Positions 53,902-64,000 of a stretch of DNA of 64,000 bases are shown here, piece by piece. Made by a program: the position numbers and the translations under genes. The first letter of the stretch is position 1. Each line of letters opens with the position of its first letter. Source of the DNA: Roseibaca calidilacus (GTDB lineage: Bacteria; Pseudomonadota; Alphaproteobacteria; Rhodobacterales; Rhodobacteraceae); the NCBI RefSeq assembly GCF_001517585.1, contig NZ_FBYC01000004.1, positions 248,001 to 312,000 of the forward strand, read 5' to 3'. The notes under the pieces were generated by a model, which was not told the DNA's origin, ran no database searches, and worked only from the letters and a program-made list of their open reading frames with translations.

Positions 53902-54803
53902 GCCGGGGCGCGGGTCTGCCGCGCGCGCAAGATCAAGGCCAACCCGACCGCGATCATCGGAAGCGACAGCACTTGCCCCATGCTGACCCCGACCGGACCC
54001 AGCGCCAGCACATGGCCCAGCGGGTTGTCGGGCGTGATGAATTGCGCATCCGCCTGCCGCCAGAATTCGACCGTAAAACGCCCCAGCCCGTAACCCGCGG
54101 CAAAGACGCCCGTCACCAGCCCCGGCTGGCGCAAGCCCCCGCGCCGCCAGACCAGATAGGCCAGCACGGCGAAGAGCAGCGCGCCTTCAAGCGCCGCTTC
54201 GTAGAGCTGCGTGGGGTGGCGGGCGCACAGCGTGCTGGGCCAGTCCCACGGGCAGTCTTGCGCGGCAGGGCCGGGGAACACCACACCCCAAGGCGCAAGC
54301 GTGGGCCGCCCCCATAGTTCGGCATTGATGAAATTGGCCAGACGCCCCAGCCCGATCCCGATGGGCGCGACCAGCGCCATGGCATCGGCCAATTGCAACG
54401 GCGGCACAGAATGGCGGCGGCAGTAGAGCAGCCCGGCCACGATCACACCGGCAAACCCGCCGTGAAACGACATGCCACCTTCCCAGATGCGCAGGGCTTG
54501 CGCGGGGTATTCTAGGTAATACGCCGGCTGGTAGAACAGCACAAAGCCCAGCCTTCCGCCCAGAATGACCCCGACAATCACCCATGTCAGCAACCCTTCT
54601 ACCTTGGCGGGCGGCATGGGGGCGGTGCCATTTGGCCATAGCGCGGGCCGCGTCATCAGCCGCATGATAATCCACCAGCCCAGCAGGAAACCGGCGATAT
54701 ACGCCAGCGCATACCAGCGCAGCGCAAAGGTGAAGGTGCCGATATCGATCGAGAAAATCTCGGGGCGCAGATCGGGAAAGAGTATGGCAAGAGGCGAAAG
54801 CAT
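53898..54803 (-). CDS. lgt: Prolipoprotein diacylglyceryl transferase Lgt
   Basis: The membrane enzyme that attaches diacylglycerol to the lipobox cysteine of prolipoproteins, the first step for the lipoproteins found in this window. The 301-residue protein has seven helices, with [27 protein letters not shown] and the signature [23 protein letters not shown] 54803 is chosen over a longer upstream frame because it gives the family N-terminus ([20 protein letters not shown]). Its stop overlaps the methyltransferase start (ATGA). Confidence 0.94.
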   Translation of the reverse strand: MLSPLAILFPDLRPEIFSIDIGTFTFALRWYALAYIAGFLLGWWIIMRLMTRPALWPNGTAPMPPAKVEGLLTWVIVGVILGGRLGFVLFYQPAYYLEYPAQALRIWEGGMSFHGGFAGVIVAGLLYCRRHSVPPLQLADAMALVAPIGIGLGRLANFINAELWGRPTLAPWGVVFPGPAAQDCPWDWPSTLCARHPTQLYEAALEGALLFAVLAYLVWRRGGLRQPGLVTGVFAAGYGLGRFTVEFWRQADAQFITPDNPLGHVLALGPVGVSMGQVLSLPMIAVGLALILRARQTRAPA

Positions 54804-54920
54804 GACACCTGTCCGGACAAGGGTTGCGACTGTCTGGCGCGCCAGGCAAGGGGAAGTCAACCTTGCGTTTCGGTCGCTCTGGTCACATATCAAGCAAAAG
54901 CGTTTGTAAAGGACATCGCC

Positions 54921-55169
54921 ATGCAAAGCCGCAACAAGTTTCTGGACGACATGTCGCAACTGATGACCAATGCCATGGGCGTGGCGCAAGGCGCGCGCAC
55001 GGAAGCGGAAACCGCGATGAAAAGCCTGCTGGACCGCTGGTTGGCGGATCGCGACTTTGTCACCCGCGAGGAATTCGACGCGGTGCGCGCCATGGCGCAG
55101 AAGGCGCGCGAGGAAAACGCGGCCCTTCAGGCGCGGATTGACGCGCTTGAAGCGGGCAAAGACGGCTAA
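54921..55169 (+). CDS. ubiK: Ubiquinone biosynthesis accessory factor UbiK-like protein
   Basis: An 82-residue protein of the BMFP/UbiK family, which helps the Ubi enzymes work on membrane-bound intermediates. The N-terminus [20 protein letters not shown] is an amphipathic helix and the C-terminus [20 protein letters not shown] is a coiled coil; both are characteristic. It is divergent from lgt with a 117-bp gap and convergent with the DUF4139 gene. Confidence 0.88.
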   Translation: MQSRNKFLDDMSQLMTNAMGVAQGARTEAETAMKSLLDRWLADRDFVTREEFDAVRAMAQKAREENAALQARIDALEAGKDG

Positions 55170-55218
55170 TCTGGTTCGGGCGGCGCGTAAGGGCTGTGTC
55201 GCCCTTAGCCCTACCCAC

Positions 55219-57066
55219 TTAGCGCAACAGCGCGCCCATGCGCTCTTCGCTGGCGCGAAGCTGTGTTTCAAGCGTTGCGCGCTCTTGCCGGACGCTGTCG
55301 ATTTCTGCGTCTATGGCATCAATGCGGGCCAAACGGTCAAAGTTCGCATCGCTCTCATCGCCAAGCTGATCGACAAGCCGCGCCAGCCGGTCTTGGTCCG
55401 CGATTAGCGTTTCTTCGGCGCTGCGGGTTTCGGCAATACGGGTGCGAAGCGCCGCCTGCTGCTGGCGCAGATCGCGCAGATCGGCAAAGAAGGCGCGGGT
55501 CTCGGCATCGGGCATCCGGCCTTCCCAATAGGCCAGATCGTCGCGCGACAGATCCAACAGCGCCAGTTGTGTGCGGCTGGTGCGGGTCTCAATCACTTTG
55601 AATTGGGTGATCTGGCCTTGTGGCAAATCGACGGTAAAGCGCGTGGCGTCCAGCGCGCTCGTGCCGCCTTCGGTCTGCATGTCCCAGCCGGGGCGTTGCG
55701 GGTGCAGCAAGGTCAGCACGCGCGCGCCATCCTCTGCCCCCTCTGCGCGGTAGCTGGTCGTCCGTTCGGTGCGTTCCGAGGCGATCAGCACCCCGTCGCG
55801 GATGCGGGCCTCGGTAATGCGCGCTTGCTCTGCCAGATCTTCACGGATGCGAATGGCGCTGTCTTCGGCAAACTCCACCAACGCGCTGTCCTTGGGGGCA
55901 AGTTCTGGCATCATCGCGTCGCCAGCATGTCCGCGCTGCGCGTCATAGACCGTGACCACCCCGGCGGGCAGGCGCAGGGGCAGGGGGTTTGTGACGTCCA
56001 GCGCCATCATCGGGTGCGGCGCATGGCTGCCGCCACGATAAAGCGTCAACCGCTCGGTCGCGGCCTGTTCTTGCAAGAAGGGCAGCGACAGCATCTGCCC
56101 ACTGGCCAAGCTGACCGGCTCTGACAGCGTATAGGCGGAAAAACTGCTGCCTTCGGTCATCTGGACAGGCGCGGCCTCGACCATGGGGGTAGCGGCCAAT
56201 TCGCGTGTTACTGCGCTTTGAGCCAGCATTGGCGCGAATTGCGGCGCTTTTTCGCGGGGCGCGTCAACGCGGTCATAGAGCCGCGCATCCAATGCGCGCA
56301 CAGCACCGGTGGCCAATGTGAGCGACACATCGTTCCAATCCTGCCCGGTGGTGTTTTCGATCACTGCCCAGCCAGTCAGCGCCAACCCCTCTGGCCCATC
56401 GACCGCGCGCCACGCGGTTTTCCAGACCGGTGCGGGTTGCAACCAGCCCAAATCCACGTTGCGGGGTGTGGGGTCGTTGCTGTCAATCGTGACCTCGACG
56501 CGGCTGGCGCGGCCTTGCGTGCGGATGGCATCCAAACCGCTGGCCAGCGCTGCGCGGTCGGCGGGATCGTCCAGCACCAGCGTGGTCGCGTCATCAAGCG
56601 GAAGCTGCACGATCTGCCCTTCGGCATCCATCAGCGACACTGCGATACAGCCCGCGCGCCCATCGTCACAAGGCGTCGCCCCCGTGCCCATCAGCCGCCC
56701 TTCGACGGTTGCCGCCCGCCGCGTCAGCCGCGCAGGCGCGCCTTGCATTGCGTCAATCAGGGCGCTCAGGTCCGACAGCGCCTCTGGGCTGAAGGGCAGG
56801 GTGGCAAAGGCATCTTCCAGCCCGCCGGGGCCGGACATGGTCAGGCGCGGGGTGGCGCCCGACGGGTCGGCCAGCCGCAAGGATTTCAGAAAATCGTCCA
56901 TATCGGCGCGCCGCAGCGTCAGGCGCAGGCCGTCCGCACCCATTTGCCCTTCGGCGTCGAGCATCGCGACCCCGGCGGTCGATAGCGTGACCGCGCGCAA
57001 CTGGGTCTCGGCCATGGCGGGGGTGGTCAGGGCGGTGCACAGCACCAGCGCAGAAATGGAACGCAT
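55219..57066 (-). CDS. DUF4139 exported protein
   Basis: A 615-residue protein with a signal peptide ending near AMAET (residue 19). The central part is the DUF4139 domain (about 200-500), with [19 protein letters not shown] and [26 protein letters not shown] as its core; the last 90 residues form a coiled coil. Members occur in the envelope of many bacteria and the function is unknown. ATG 57066 is chosen with AAGGAAA just upstream; a GTG five codons earlier is the alternative. Confidence 0.8.
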   Translation of the reverse strand: MRSISALVLCTALTTPAMAETQLRAVTLSTAGVAMLDAEGQMGADGLRLTLRRADMDDFLKSLRLADPSGATPRLTMSGPGGLEDAFATLPFSPEALSDLSALIDAMQGAPARLTRRAATVEGRLMGTGATPCDDGRAGCIAVSLMDAEGQIVQLPLDDATTLVLDDPADRAALASGLDAIRTQGRASRVEVTIDSNDPTPRNVDLGWLQPAPVWKTAWRAVDGPEGLALTGWAVIENTTGQDWNDVSLTLATGAVRALDARLYDRVDAPREKAPQFAPMLAQSAVTRELAATPMVEAAPVQMTEGSSFSAYTLSEPVSLASGQMLSLPFLQEQAATERLTLYRGGSHAPHPMMALDVTNPLPLRLPAGVVTVYDAQRGHAGDAMMPELAPKDSALVEFAEDSAIRIREDLAEQARITEARIRDGVLIASERTERTTSYRAEGAEDGARVLTLLHPQRPGWDMQTEGGTSALDATRFTVDLPQGQITQFKVIETRTSRTQLALLDLSRDDLAYWEGRMPDAETRAFFADLRDLRQQQAALRTRIAETRSAEETLIADQDRLARLVDQLGDESDANFDRLARIDAIDAEIDSVRQERATLETQLRASEERMGALLR

Positions 57067-57227
57067 CGGGGTTTCCTTCACAATACACGGGCCGATCGTA
57101 GACCGGGTGCTGAGCCAAGAAAACCGCCAAGCCGTGCCGAGCGCGGCACGCCGGCAAACATTCGCCGCCGTGCCGCGCGCCAGAGCACGCGCGGGGGCTG
57201 GACGCAGCCAATCCGTAGGGGTATGCG

Positions 57228-59531
57228 ATGGACATGCCCCAAGATGATGACATCACGCCCGAACTGAACACGTCCGAGCCGCTACGCCGCGCGCTGGGGT
57301 CACGCTATTTGCAATATGCGCTGTCCACGATCATGCACCGCGCCTTGCCCGATGCGCGCGACGGGTTGAAGCCGGTGCATCGGCGCATTCTGTTCGCCAT
57401 GCGTGAATTGAAATTGTCGCCCACCGGCGGTTTCCGCAAATCTGCCAAGATCACCGGTGACGTGATGGGCAATTACCACCCGCATGGCGATGCCGCGATC
57501 TATGACGCAATGGCGCGCTTGGCGCAGGATTTCAACCTGCGTTACCCTTTGGTCAGCGGGCAGGGCAATTTCGGCAATATCGACGGCGATAACCCCGCCG
57601 CCGCGCGCTACACCGAAGCGCGGATGGCGCGCGCGTCAGAGTTGCTGCTGGAAGGGTTGGCCGAAAACGCGGTCGATTACCGCCCGAATTATGACGGCAC
57701 GCTCAGCGAACCCGTGGTGTTGCCCGCGGCCTTTCCGAACCTGCTGGCCAATGGCGCAAGCGGCATTGCGGTGGGCATGGCCACCAACATTCCGCCGCAT
57801 AATCTGGATGAATTGATCGAAGGCTGTCTGGCGCTGATCGGCAATCCCGATCTGCCCGATGATGACTTGGTCAGGCTGATCCCCGGCCCCGATTTTCCAA
57901 CCGGTGGCGTGATCGTGGAACCGCCAGAGGCCATTCGCAGCGCCTATGCCACAGGGCGCGGCGCGTTCCGCCTGCGCGCGCGGTGGCAGGTCGAGGATCT
58001 GGGCCGCGGGCAATGGCAGGTGGTGGTCACGGAAATTCCGTTTCAGGTGCCGAAATCCCGCCTGATCGAGAAACTGGCAGAGGTCATCCAGACCCGCAAG
58101 GTGCCGCTTCTGGCCGATGTGCGCGACGAATCCGCCGATGATGTGCGGATCGTGCTGGAACCCAAGGCGCGGACGGTTGACCCGGAACTGATGATGGGGA
58201 TGCTGTTCAAGAATTCCGATCTGGAATCCCGCTTCAGCCTGAACATGAATGTGTTGATCGACGGGGTCACGCCCAAGGTTTGCAGCCTGCGCGAGGTGCT
58301 GCGCGCATTCCTTGACCATCGGCGCGAGGTGTTGCTGCGCCGCAGCCAGCACCGTCTGGACAAGATTGACCATAGGCTGGAAGTGCTGGAAGGCTTCATC
58401 ATCGCCTTTCTGAACCTTGACCGCGTGATCGATATTATCCGCTATGATGAAAGCCCCCGCGCCGCGCTGATGCGCGAGGTTTGGGGCCGCGCGTTCGCGC
58501 GCGCCACATCCGAGAAGGACTATGTTCCCCCGCCTGAAGGCGACGGGGAATTGTCCGAACTTCAGGCCGAATCGATCCTGAACATGCGGCTGCGCAGCTT
58601 GCGGCGGCTGGAAGAGATGGAACTGCGCCGCGAGCGGGACGAGTTGCTGAAAGAACGCGCCGCGCTGGAAGACCTGCTGGGGTCTGACAAACTGCAATGG
58701 AAGCGCATTGGCACCGAATTGCGGGATGTGCAGGCGGAATTCGGAAAGAACACCGATCTGGGCCGCCGACGCACCGATTTCGCACTGGCCGCAGAGGTCG
58801 AGGATGTGCCGCTTGAAGCCATGATTGAACGCGAACCCGTGACCATCGTTTGCTCTAAAATGGGCTGGATCAGGGCGATGAAAGGCCATGTCGCGCTGGA
58901 CCAGTCGTTCAAGTTCAAGGATGGCGATGAAGGGCGTTTTGCCTTCCATGCGGAAACCACCGACAAGATTGTGTTGTTTGGGTCAAACGGGCGGTTCTAC
59001 ACGCTTTTGGCCGCCAACCTGCCTGGCGGGCGCGGCATGGGCGAACCGGTGCGCCTGATGGTCGATCTACCCAACGAGGCCGAGATCGTCGATCTTTTCA
59101 TCCATAGGCCGGGCTGCAAATTGGTCGTGGCCTCGACCGCGGGCGACGGGTTCGTCGTGCCCGCAGATGAGGTGATCGCGCAGACCCGCAGCGGCAAACA
59201 GGTGCTGAACGTCAAGGACGGGGTGCGCGCGCTGGTCTGCCGGCGCGTTGCAGGCGATCATCTGGCCTGCGTGGGTGAAAACCGGAAGCTTCTGGTATTC
59301 CCCTTGCAGGATTTGCCTGAAATGGGCCGTGGCAAGGGCGTGCGGCTGCAATCCTACAAGGATGGCGGGCTGTCCGACCTGACCACGATCACGCTGGCCG
59401 AGGGGTTGCGCTGGCTGGACCCGGCCGGGCGGACCCGGCATGAAGCCGACTTGACCGAATGGCTGGGCAAACGCGCCAGCGCGGGCCGAATGGCCCCGCG
59501 CGGTTTTCCGCGCGATAACCGCTTCGTGTAG
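57228..59531 (+). CDS. parC: DNA topoisomerase IV subunit A ParC
   Basis: The DNA-cutting subunit of topoisomerase IV, which separates linked daughter chromosomes. The 767-residue product has the catalytic Tyr128 (AARYTEARM), the winged-helix region [18 protein letters not shown] at 78-95 and a C-terminal half of beta-propeller repeats ([20 protein letters not shown] and onward). At the quinolone-relevant position after HPHGD it has Ala89 instead of the E. coli Ser80, and Asp93 instead of Glu84. parE is not adjacent. Confidence 0.94.
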   Translation: MDMPQDDDITPELNTSEPLRRALGSRYLQYALSTIMHRALPDARDGLKPVHRRILFAMRELKLSPTGGFRKSAKITGDVMGNYHPHGDAAIYDAMARLAQDFNLRYPLVSGQGNFGNIDGDNPAAARYTEARMARASELLLEGLAENAVDYRPNYDGTLSEPVVLPAAFPNLLANGASGIAVGMATNIPPHNLDELIEGCLALIGNPDLPDDDLVRLIPGPDFPTGGVIVEPPEAIRSAYATGRGAFRLRARWQVEDLGRGQWQVVVTEIPFQVPKSRLIEKLAEVIQTRKVPLLADVRDESADDVRIVLEPKARTVDPELMMGMLFKNSDLESRFSLNMNVLIDGVTPKVCSLREVLRAFLDHRREVLLRRSQHRLDKIDHRLEVLEGFIIAFLNLDRVIDIIRYDESPRAALMREVWGRAFARATSEKDYVPPPEGDGELSELQAESILNMRLRSLRRLEEMELRRERDELLKERAALEDLLGSDKLQWKRIGTELRDVQAEFGKNTDLGRRRTDFALAAEVEDVPLEAMIEREPVTIVCSKMGWIRAMKGHVALDQSFKFKDGDEGRFAFHAETTDKIVLFGSNGRFYTLLAANLPGGRGMGEPVRLMVDLPNEAEIVDLFIHRPGCKLVVASTAGDGFVVPADEVIAQTRSGKQVLNVKDGVRALVCRRVAGDHLACVGENRKLLVFPLQDLPEMGRGKGVRLQSYKDGGLSDLTTITLAEGLRWLDPAGRTRHEADLTEWLGKRASAGRMAPRGFPRDNRFV

Positions 59532-59606
59532 TGCCGCGCCTGCGGGTTTGCGCCTGCGCCCATGATCGGGTATGCCACGGGTGTTGAAAGCTACGGGAAC
59601 GGTGCC

Positions 59607-60257
59607 ATGGGTTTTTCGGTCGGATCATTGCGGGCGGTTGCGCTTGTCGCGGCACTTGGGCTGTTATCGGCCTGTGCCAGCGGCGCGAAACTGGGGGAAG
59701 AGCGCGCCGAACTGGGCGATTTCCTGCTGGGCCATGCCATTGTGGTCGAGGAAAACGCCGTGCGAGGACCGGCTTCGCGCAAGGCGGAACCGGGCGCTTG
59801 GAAAGACAGTCTGGAAGCCGAGATGCAGCGCCGTTTCGCGCGCTACCAAGGCGATTCACTCTATCACCTTGGCGTCGCGGTGCAGGGCTATGTCTTGGCC
59901 ATTCCCGGCATTCCGCTGGTCGCCGCGCCCAAGTCTTTCCTGATCCTTGGGGTCACGGTCTGGGACGATGCCGCGGGCAAGAAGCTGAACGAGAAGCCGC
60001 ATCGTATCATCGTGTTCGAGGCGCCATCCGGGGAAACCGCCATCAGCTCGGGCCTGACCCAAAGCGCCGAAGAGCAGATGCAGAACCTGTCGCAAAACGG
60101 GGTGGCGGCGATCGAACGCTGGCTGGCCACGCAAGAGGATTGGTTCCCGCCCAAAGCGGCGGCGGACGCGCCCGAAGCCACCGCGCCGGCACAGGACGCG
60201 CCGCTTCCGGCCGAGTCGGATCTGGAATTGCCGGTCCCGGTCGATCCTGACGCCTGA
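59607..60257 (+). CDS. Lipoprotein of unknown function
   Basis: A 216-residue exported protein with lipobox LLSAC (Cys near residue 23), a compact middle region (about 30-175) with [23 protein letters not shown], and a Pro/Ala/Asp-rich tail. No named domain was recognised. ATG 59607 is chosen; the frame extends to 59562 but the extra residues would displace the signal peptide. It lies between parC and tuf. Confidence 0.72.
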   Translation: MGFSVGSLRAVALVAALGLLSACASGAKLGEERAELGDFLLGHAIVVEENAVRGPASRKAEPGAWKDSLEAEMQRRFARYQGDSLYHLGVAVQGYVLAIPGIPLVAAPKSFLILGVTVWDDAAGKKLNEKPHRIIVFEAPSGETAISSGLTQSAEEQMQNLSQNGVAAIERWLATQEDWFPPKAAADAPEATAPAQDAPLPAESDLELPVPVDPDA

Positions 60258-60373
60258 TCGCGGACCGGCTTTTACGCCGTTCCCGCTTGATTTCCCGCGC
60301 GCGCTTCGGTAACTGGCGCGCGTGTCATTTCGGGCCAGCCAATAATGGCCCATCAACAAAGGGTGCCCTATCC

Positions 60374-61549
<1,176 letters not shown>

Positions 61550-61572
61550 TCGCGCAACTGCGATCTAGATCA

Positions 61573-61603
61573 CAGGGCGCGCGGGCAACCGCGCGCCCTT
61601 TTC
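61573..61603 (+). terminator. Intrinsic terminator after tuf
   Basis: GGGCGCGCGG-GCAA-CCGCGCGCCC followed by TTTTC, about 25 bp after the tuf stop. Confidence 0.95.
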
Positions 61604-61622
61604 TTGTGCTATAGGCTGACCC

Positions 61623-63467
61623 ATGCGCTTGTTCTCTTATTTCGAATCCCGCGTTCCGGCCTATCCGGCCAACCCGCCCGGCCAGCCGCCCGGTGCCTTT
61701 TGGGCGTTCCTGTGGCATTATGCGCGTCCGCTCGCCCCGTGGCTGCTGGCGATGTCGCTGGTCGCGGCAGCTTTCGCGGCGCTGGAAATCGTGCTGCTGG
61801 GGTATCTGGGCACCTTGATCGACCGTATGTCAGATCTGGGGCCAGAACGGTTTTTGGCCATGGAAGGGGGCAGGCTGGCGCTGATGGGCACATTGTTGCT
61901 GATCGTGCTGCCCGCCCTTTCGGTGATCGGGGCGCTTATCATGTATCAGGCGCTGATGGGCAATTTCCCGCAGCGCGTGCGCTGGATGGGCCATCGCTGG
62001 CTGATCGGGCAATCGATGCACTATTTTCAGGACGAATTCGCAGGCCGGATTGCCACGCGGCTGATGCAGACCAGCCTTGCCGTGCGCGAGACGGTCATGA
62101 AACTGATGGATGTGGCGGTCTATATCCTTGCCTATTTCGTCGGCACGCTGGCGCTTGCGGCCACGCTCGATTGGCGTCTGGCGCTGCCCTTTGCGCTTTG
62201 GGCAGTGGGCTATGGCGCATTGTTGTCCATCATCGTGCCGCGTCTGGGCCGGGTGGCGCAGGCGCAGGCCGATGCCCGCGCCGAGATGACGGGCCGCATT
62301 GTCGACAGTTATACCAATATCGCCACGGTCAAGCTGTTCAGCCATGCCGCCCGCGAAGAGGCCTTCGCCCGCGACGGCATGGATGGGTTCTTGCAAACCG
62401 TCTACCGCCAGATGCGTCTTGTCGCGGTGCAGGATGTCAGCGTGAACACGCTCAATTCGCTGCTGACGGGTGCGGTGGCCGGGATTGGCCTGTGGCTGTG
62501 GCTGGACGGGGCGCTGGCGCTTGGGGCTTTGGCGGTTGCGATCCCGCTGGCCTTGCGGCTTGGGAACATGTCGCATTGGGTGATGTGGGAATTCGCGGCC
62601 CTGTTCGAGAATATCGGCACGGTGCGCGACGGTCTGTCCACCTTGTCGCAACCGCGCAGCGTGGTCGAGCAGGCGGGTGCCGCCCCGTTGCAACTGACCA
62701 AGGGTGAGATCCGCTTCAAAAATGTCCGCTTCGATTACGACGCGGCCAGCGCCCATGCGCCCGCCGTGCTGGACGGGTTGGACCTGCATCTGCGCCCGGG
62801 AGAGAAGCTGGGGCTTGTGGGCCGGTCTGGCGCAGGAAAATCGACGCTGGTGAACCTGCTGTTGCGGTTCTACGATGTCAGCGGCGGATGCATCGAGATT
62901 GACGGTCAGGATATTTCTGCGGTCACGCAAGAATCCTTGCGCGCGGCCATTGGTGTGGTCACGCAGGACACGGCGCTGTTGCACCGGTCTGTGCGCGACA
63001 ACATTGCTTATGGCCGCCCCGGAGCCACCGATGCCGAAATCTGGGCCGCCGCCGATCTTGCCGAAGCGCGCGACTTCATTGCGGGGCTGGAAGATGCCAA
63101 GGGCCGCCGGGGGCTGGACGCGCATGTGGGCGAGCGCGGGGTGAAACTGTCGGGCGGGCAGCGCCAGCGCATCGCCATCGCACGCGCCGCGTTGAAGGAC
63201 GCGCCTATTCTGGTGCTGGACGAGGCGACCTCGGCGTTGGATTCCGAAGTCGAGGCCGCGATCCAGTCGCAATTGGAACGGCTGATGCAGGGCAAGACCG
63301 TGATCGCCATCGCGCACCGGCTGTCCACCATTGCCGCTATGGACCGGCTGGTGGTGATGGAAGCGGGCCGCGTTGTGGAAAGCGGCACCCATAGCGAATT
63401 GCTGGCGCGGGATGGGCTGTATGCCCGGCTTTGGGCGCGGCAATCGGGCGGGTTTATCAAGGCCTGA
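61623..63467 (+). CDS. ABC exporter (fused membrane and ATPase domains)
   Basis: A 614-residue half-transporter: six membrane helices in the first 340 residues, then an ATPase with GRSGAGKST at about 400-408, the signature LSGGQRQRIAIARAAL near 508-523 and Walker B LVLDEATSALD near 531. It belongs to the MsbA/multidrug class and probably works as a homodimer exporting a lipid or drug-like molecule. The substrate is unknown. ATG 61623 begins about 20 bp after the tuf terminator. Confidence 0.9.
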   Translation: MRLFSYFESRVPAYPANPPGQPPGAFWAFLWHYARPLAPWLLAMSLVAAAFAALEIVLLGYLGTLIDRMSDLGPERFLAMEGGRLALMGTLLLIVLPALSVIGALIMYQALMGNFPQRVRWMGHRWLIGQSMHYFQDEFAGRIATRLMQTSLAVRETVMKLMDVAVYILAYFVGTLALAATLDWRLALPFALWAVGYGALLSIIVPRLGRVAQAQADARAEMTGRIVDSYTNIATVKLFSHAAREEAFARDGMDGFLQTVYRQMRLVAVQDVSVNTLNSLLTGAVAGIGLWLWLDGALALGALAVAIPLALRLGNMSHWVMWEFAALFENIGTVRDGLSTLSQPRSVVEQAGAAPLQLTKGEIRFKNVRFDYDAASAHAPAVLDGLDLHLRPGEKLGLVGRSGAGKSTLVNLLLRFYDVSGGCIEIDGQDISAVTQESLRAAIGVVTQDTALLHRSVRDNIAYGRPGATDAEIWAAADLAEARDFIAGLEDAKGRRGLDAHVGERGVKLSGGQRQRIAIARAALKDAPILVLDEATSALDSEVEAAIQSQLERLMQGKTVIAIAHRLSTIAAMDRLVVMEAGRVVESGTHSELLARDGLYARLWARQSGGFIKA

Positions 63468-63541
63468 TACATGTGTCGCGTGCCGGGCTTGCCCGGTGCC
63501 ATCCCAGAGGTTAACCATAATGGGCAATCTTGTGGGGTCAC

Positions 63542-64000
63542 ATGGCGTTTCCGCTTCCCGATACGGCCTATCCGGTCACGCAGCCCGATGGCATGCCGCA
63601 TCGTTCCACGGTGTTCTTGCGGGCGGTTATTGACCATCCGCGGTGGCGCGTGGGTGATTACAGCTATGCCAGCGCGCATGTTCCGCCATCCGATTGGGCG
63701 GTGCATCTGGCACCCTATTTATATGCGTTTTCGCCCGAGAAGCTGGTCATCGGCAAATTTTGCCAGATTGCGGATGGGGTGCAGTTCATCACTGCATCCG
63801 CAAACCACCGCCGCGACGGGTTTTCGACCTTTCCCTTTGCCATTTTCCATAGGCGGTTTGAAAACGCGCCATCCTTGCCCGGACCGGGGCCTGATACGGT
63901 CATTGGCCATGATGTCTGGATCGGGCAGGGCGCGCGCATCCTGCCCGGCGCGCGCATTGGCGATGGGGTGATCGTGGGGGCGGGCGCGGTCGTGGCTGGC
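63542..64000 (+). CDS. CatB-like hexapeptide O-acetyltransferase (cut by window edge)
   Basis: The first 153 residues of a left-handed beta-helix acetyltransferase. VIGKFCQIADGVQFITASANHRRDG carries the active-site His-Asn-His region typical of xenobiotic (CatB/Vat-type) acetyltransferases, followed by the hexapeptide run VIGHDVWIGQGARILPGARIG. Many chromosomal members acetylate sugars or unknown compounds, so a resistance role should not be assumed. The 3' end lies beyond the window. Confidence 0.82.
   Translation, partial: MAFPLPDTAYPVTQPDGMPHRSTVFLRAVIDHPRWRVGDYSYASAHVPPSDWAVHLAPYLYAFSPEKLVIGKFCQIADGVQFITASANHRRDGFSTFPFAIFHRRFENAPSLPGPGPDTVIGHDVWIGQGARILPGARIGDGVIVGAGAVVAG

Noticed and set aside
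61830-63527. 565-residue minus-strand frame opposite the ABC exporter
   Set aside because: An antisense shadow; the exporter has complete ATPase motifs.

Overview
The window is a stretch of chromosome from an alphaproteobacterium of the order Rhodobacterales (Rhodobacter/Roseobacter type). The grounds are high GC, FliF/FliH/FliN/FliP in a compact flagellar block, a DUF1127 gene followed by CcsR-type small RNAs, a UpsM-like leader RNA before mraZ, an isolated ctaD, and Tad-type pilin-like genes. Coding density is high. No prophage, insertion sequence, CRISPR array or rRNA operon is visible. One tRNA gene is present.

Layout. 1-3472: divergent fliL (cut by the window edge) and fliF-fliH-fliN-fliP, the M-ring and export part of the flagellar basal body. 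3495-3992: on the minus strand, a DUF1127 gene followed by six consecutive hairpins, each with CCTCCTCCC in its loop; this is an expanded CcsR ('cuckoo') small-RNA array ending in an intrinsic terminator. 4331-5389: mrp/apbC. 5776-15355: a UpsM-like RNA, then the front half of the division and cell-wall cluster (mraZ, rsmH, ftsL, ftsI, murE, murF, mraY, murD). After murD the cluster leaves the usual order: a RarD-type transporter follows, then a coupled gamma-glutamylcyclotransferase/amidoligase pair. 17880-19974: an acidic coiled-coil protein of unknown function, a degenerate receiver protein and an XRE regulator.

20102-24145: dnaG and rpoD on the minus strand. 24265-33137: mostly housekeeping genes (msrB, terB-like, an SDR, an L,D-transpeptidase, nrdR, ribD, tadA, a ceramidase-family protein, gatC-gatA, a lipoprotein, an amidase and a DUF2244 protein). 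33150-34817: ctaD (aa3 oxidase subunit I), with a perfect FNR-type site in the intergenic region upstream. 35057-38811: lipB, a membrane LytTR regulator, a DUF2306 protein and a large exported peptidoglycan-binding-like protein. 38944-39030: tRNA-Leu(GAG).

39163-43717: a complete polyamine-type ABC importer operon (ATPase, binding protein, two permeases). 44032-45462: a glutamate dehydrogenase. 45748-49666: three Tad-type genes, the last an unusually long pilin-like fusion with extra extracellular domains. 49768-57066: a lipoprotein, a DUF3445 protein, a YbdK-type ligase, the overlapping lgt-midA-pgeF operon, ubiK and a DUF4139 protein. 57228-64000: parC, a lipoprotein, tuf, an ABC exporter, and the start of a hexapeptide acetyltransferase cut by the window edge.

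The least routine parts are the six-member CcsR array with its DUF1127 leader gene, the mraZ leader RNA, the cyclotransferase/amidoligase cassette, the pilin-like fusion and the FNR-type site before ctaD. All function calls come from reading the sequence and recalling families; no database search was run.
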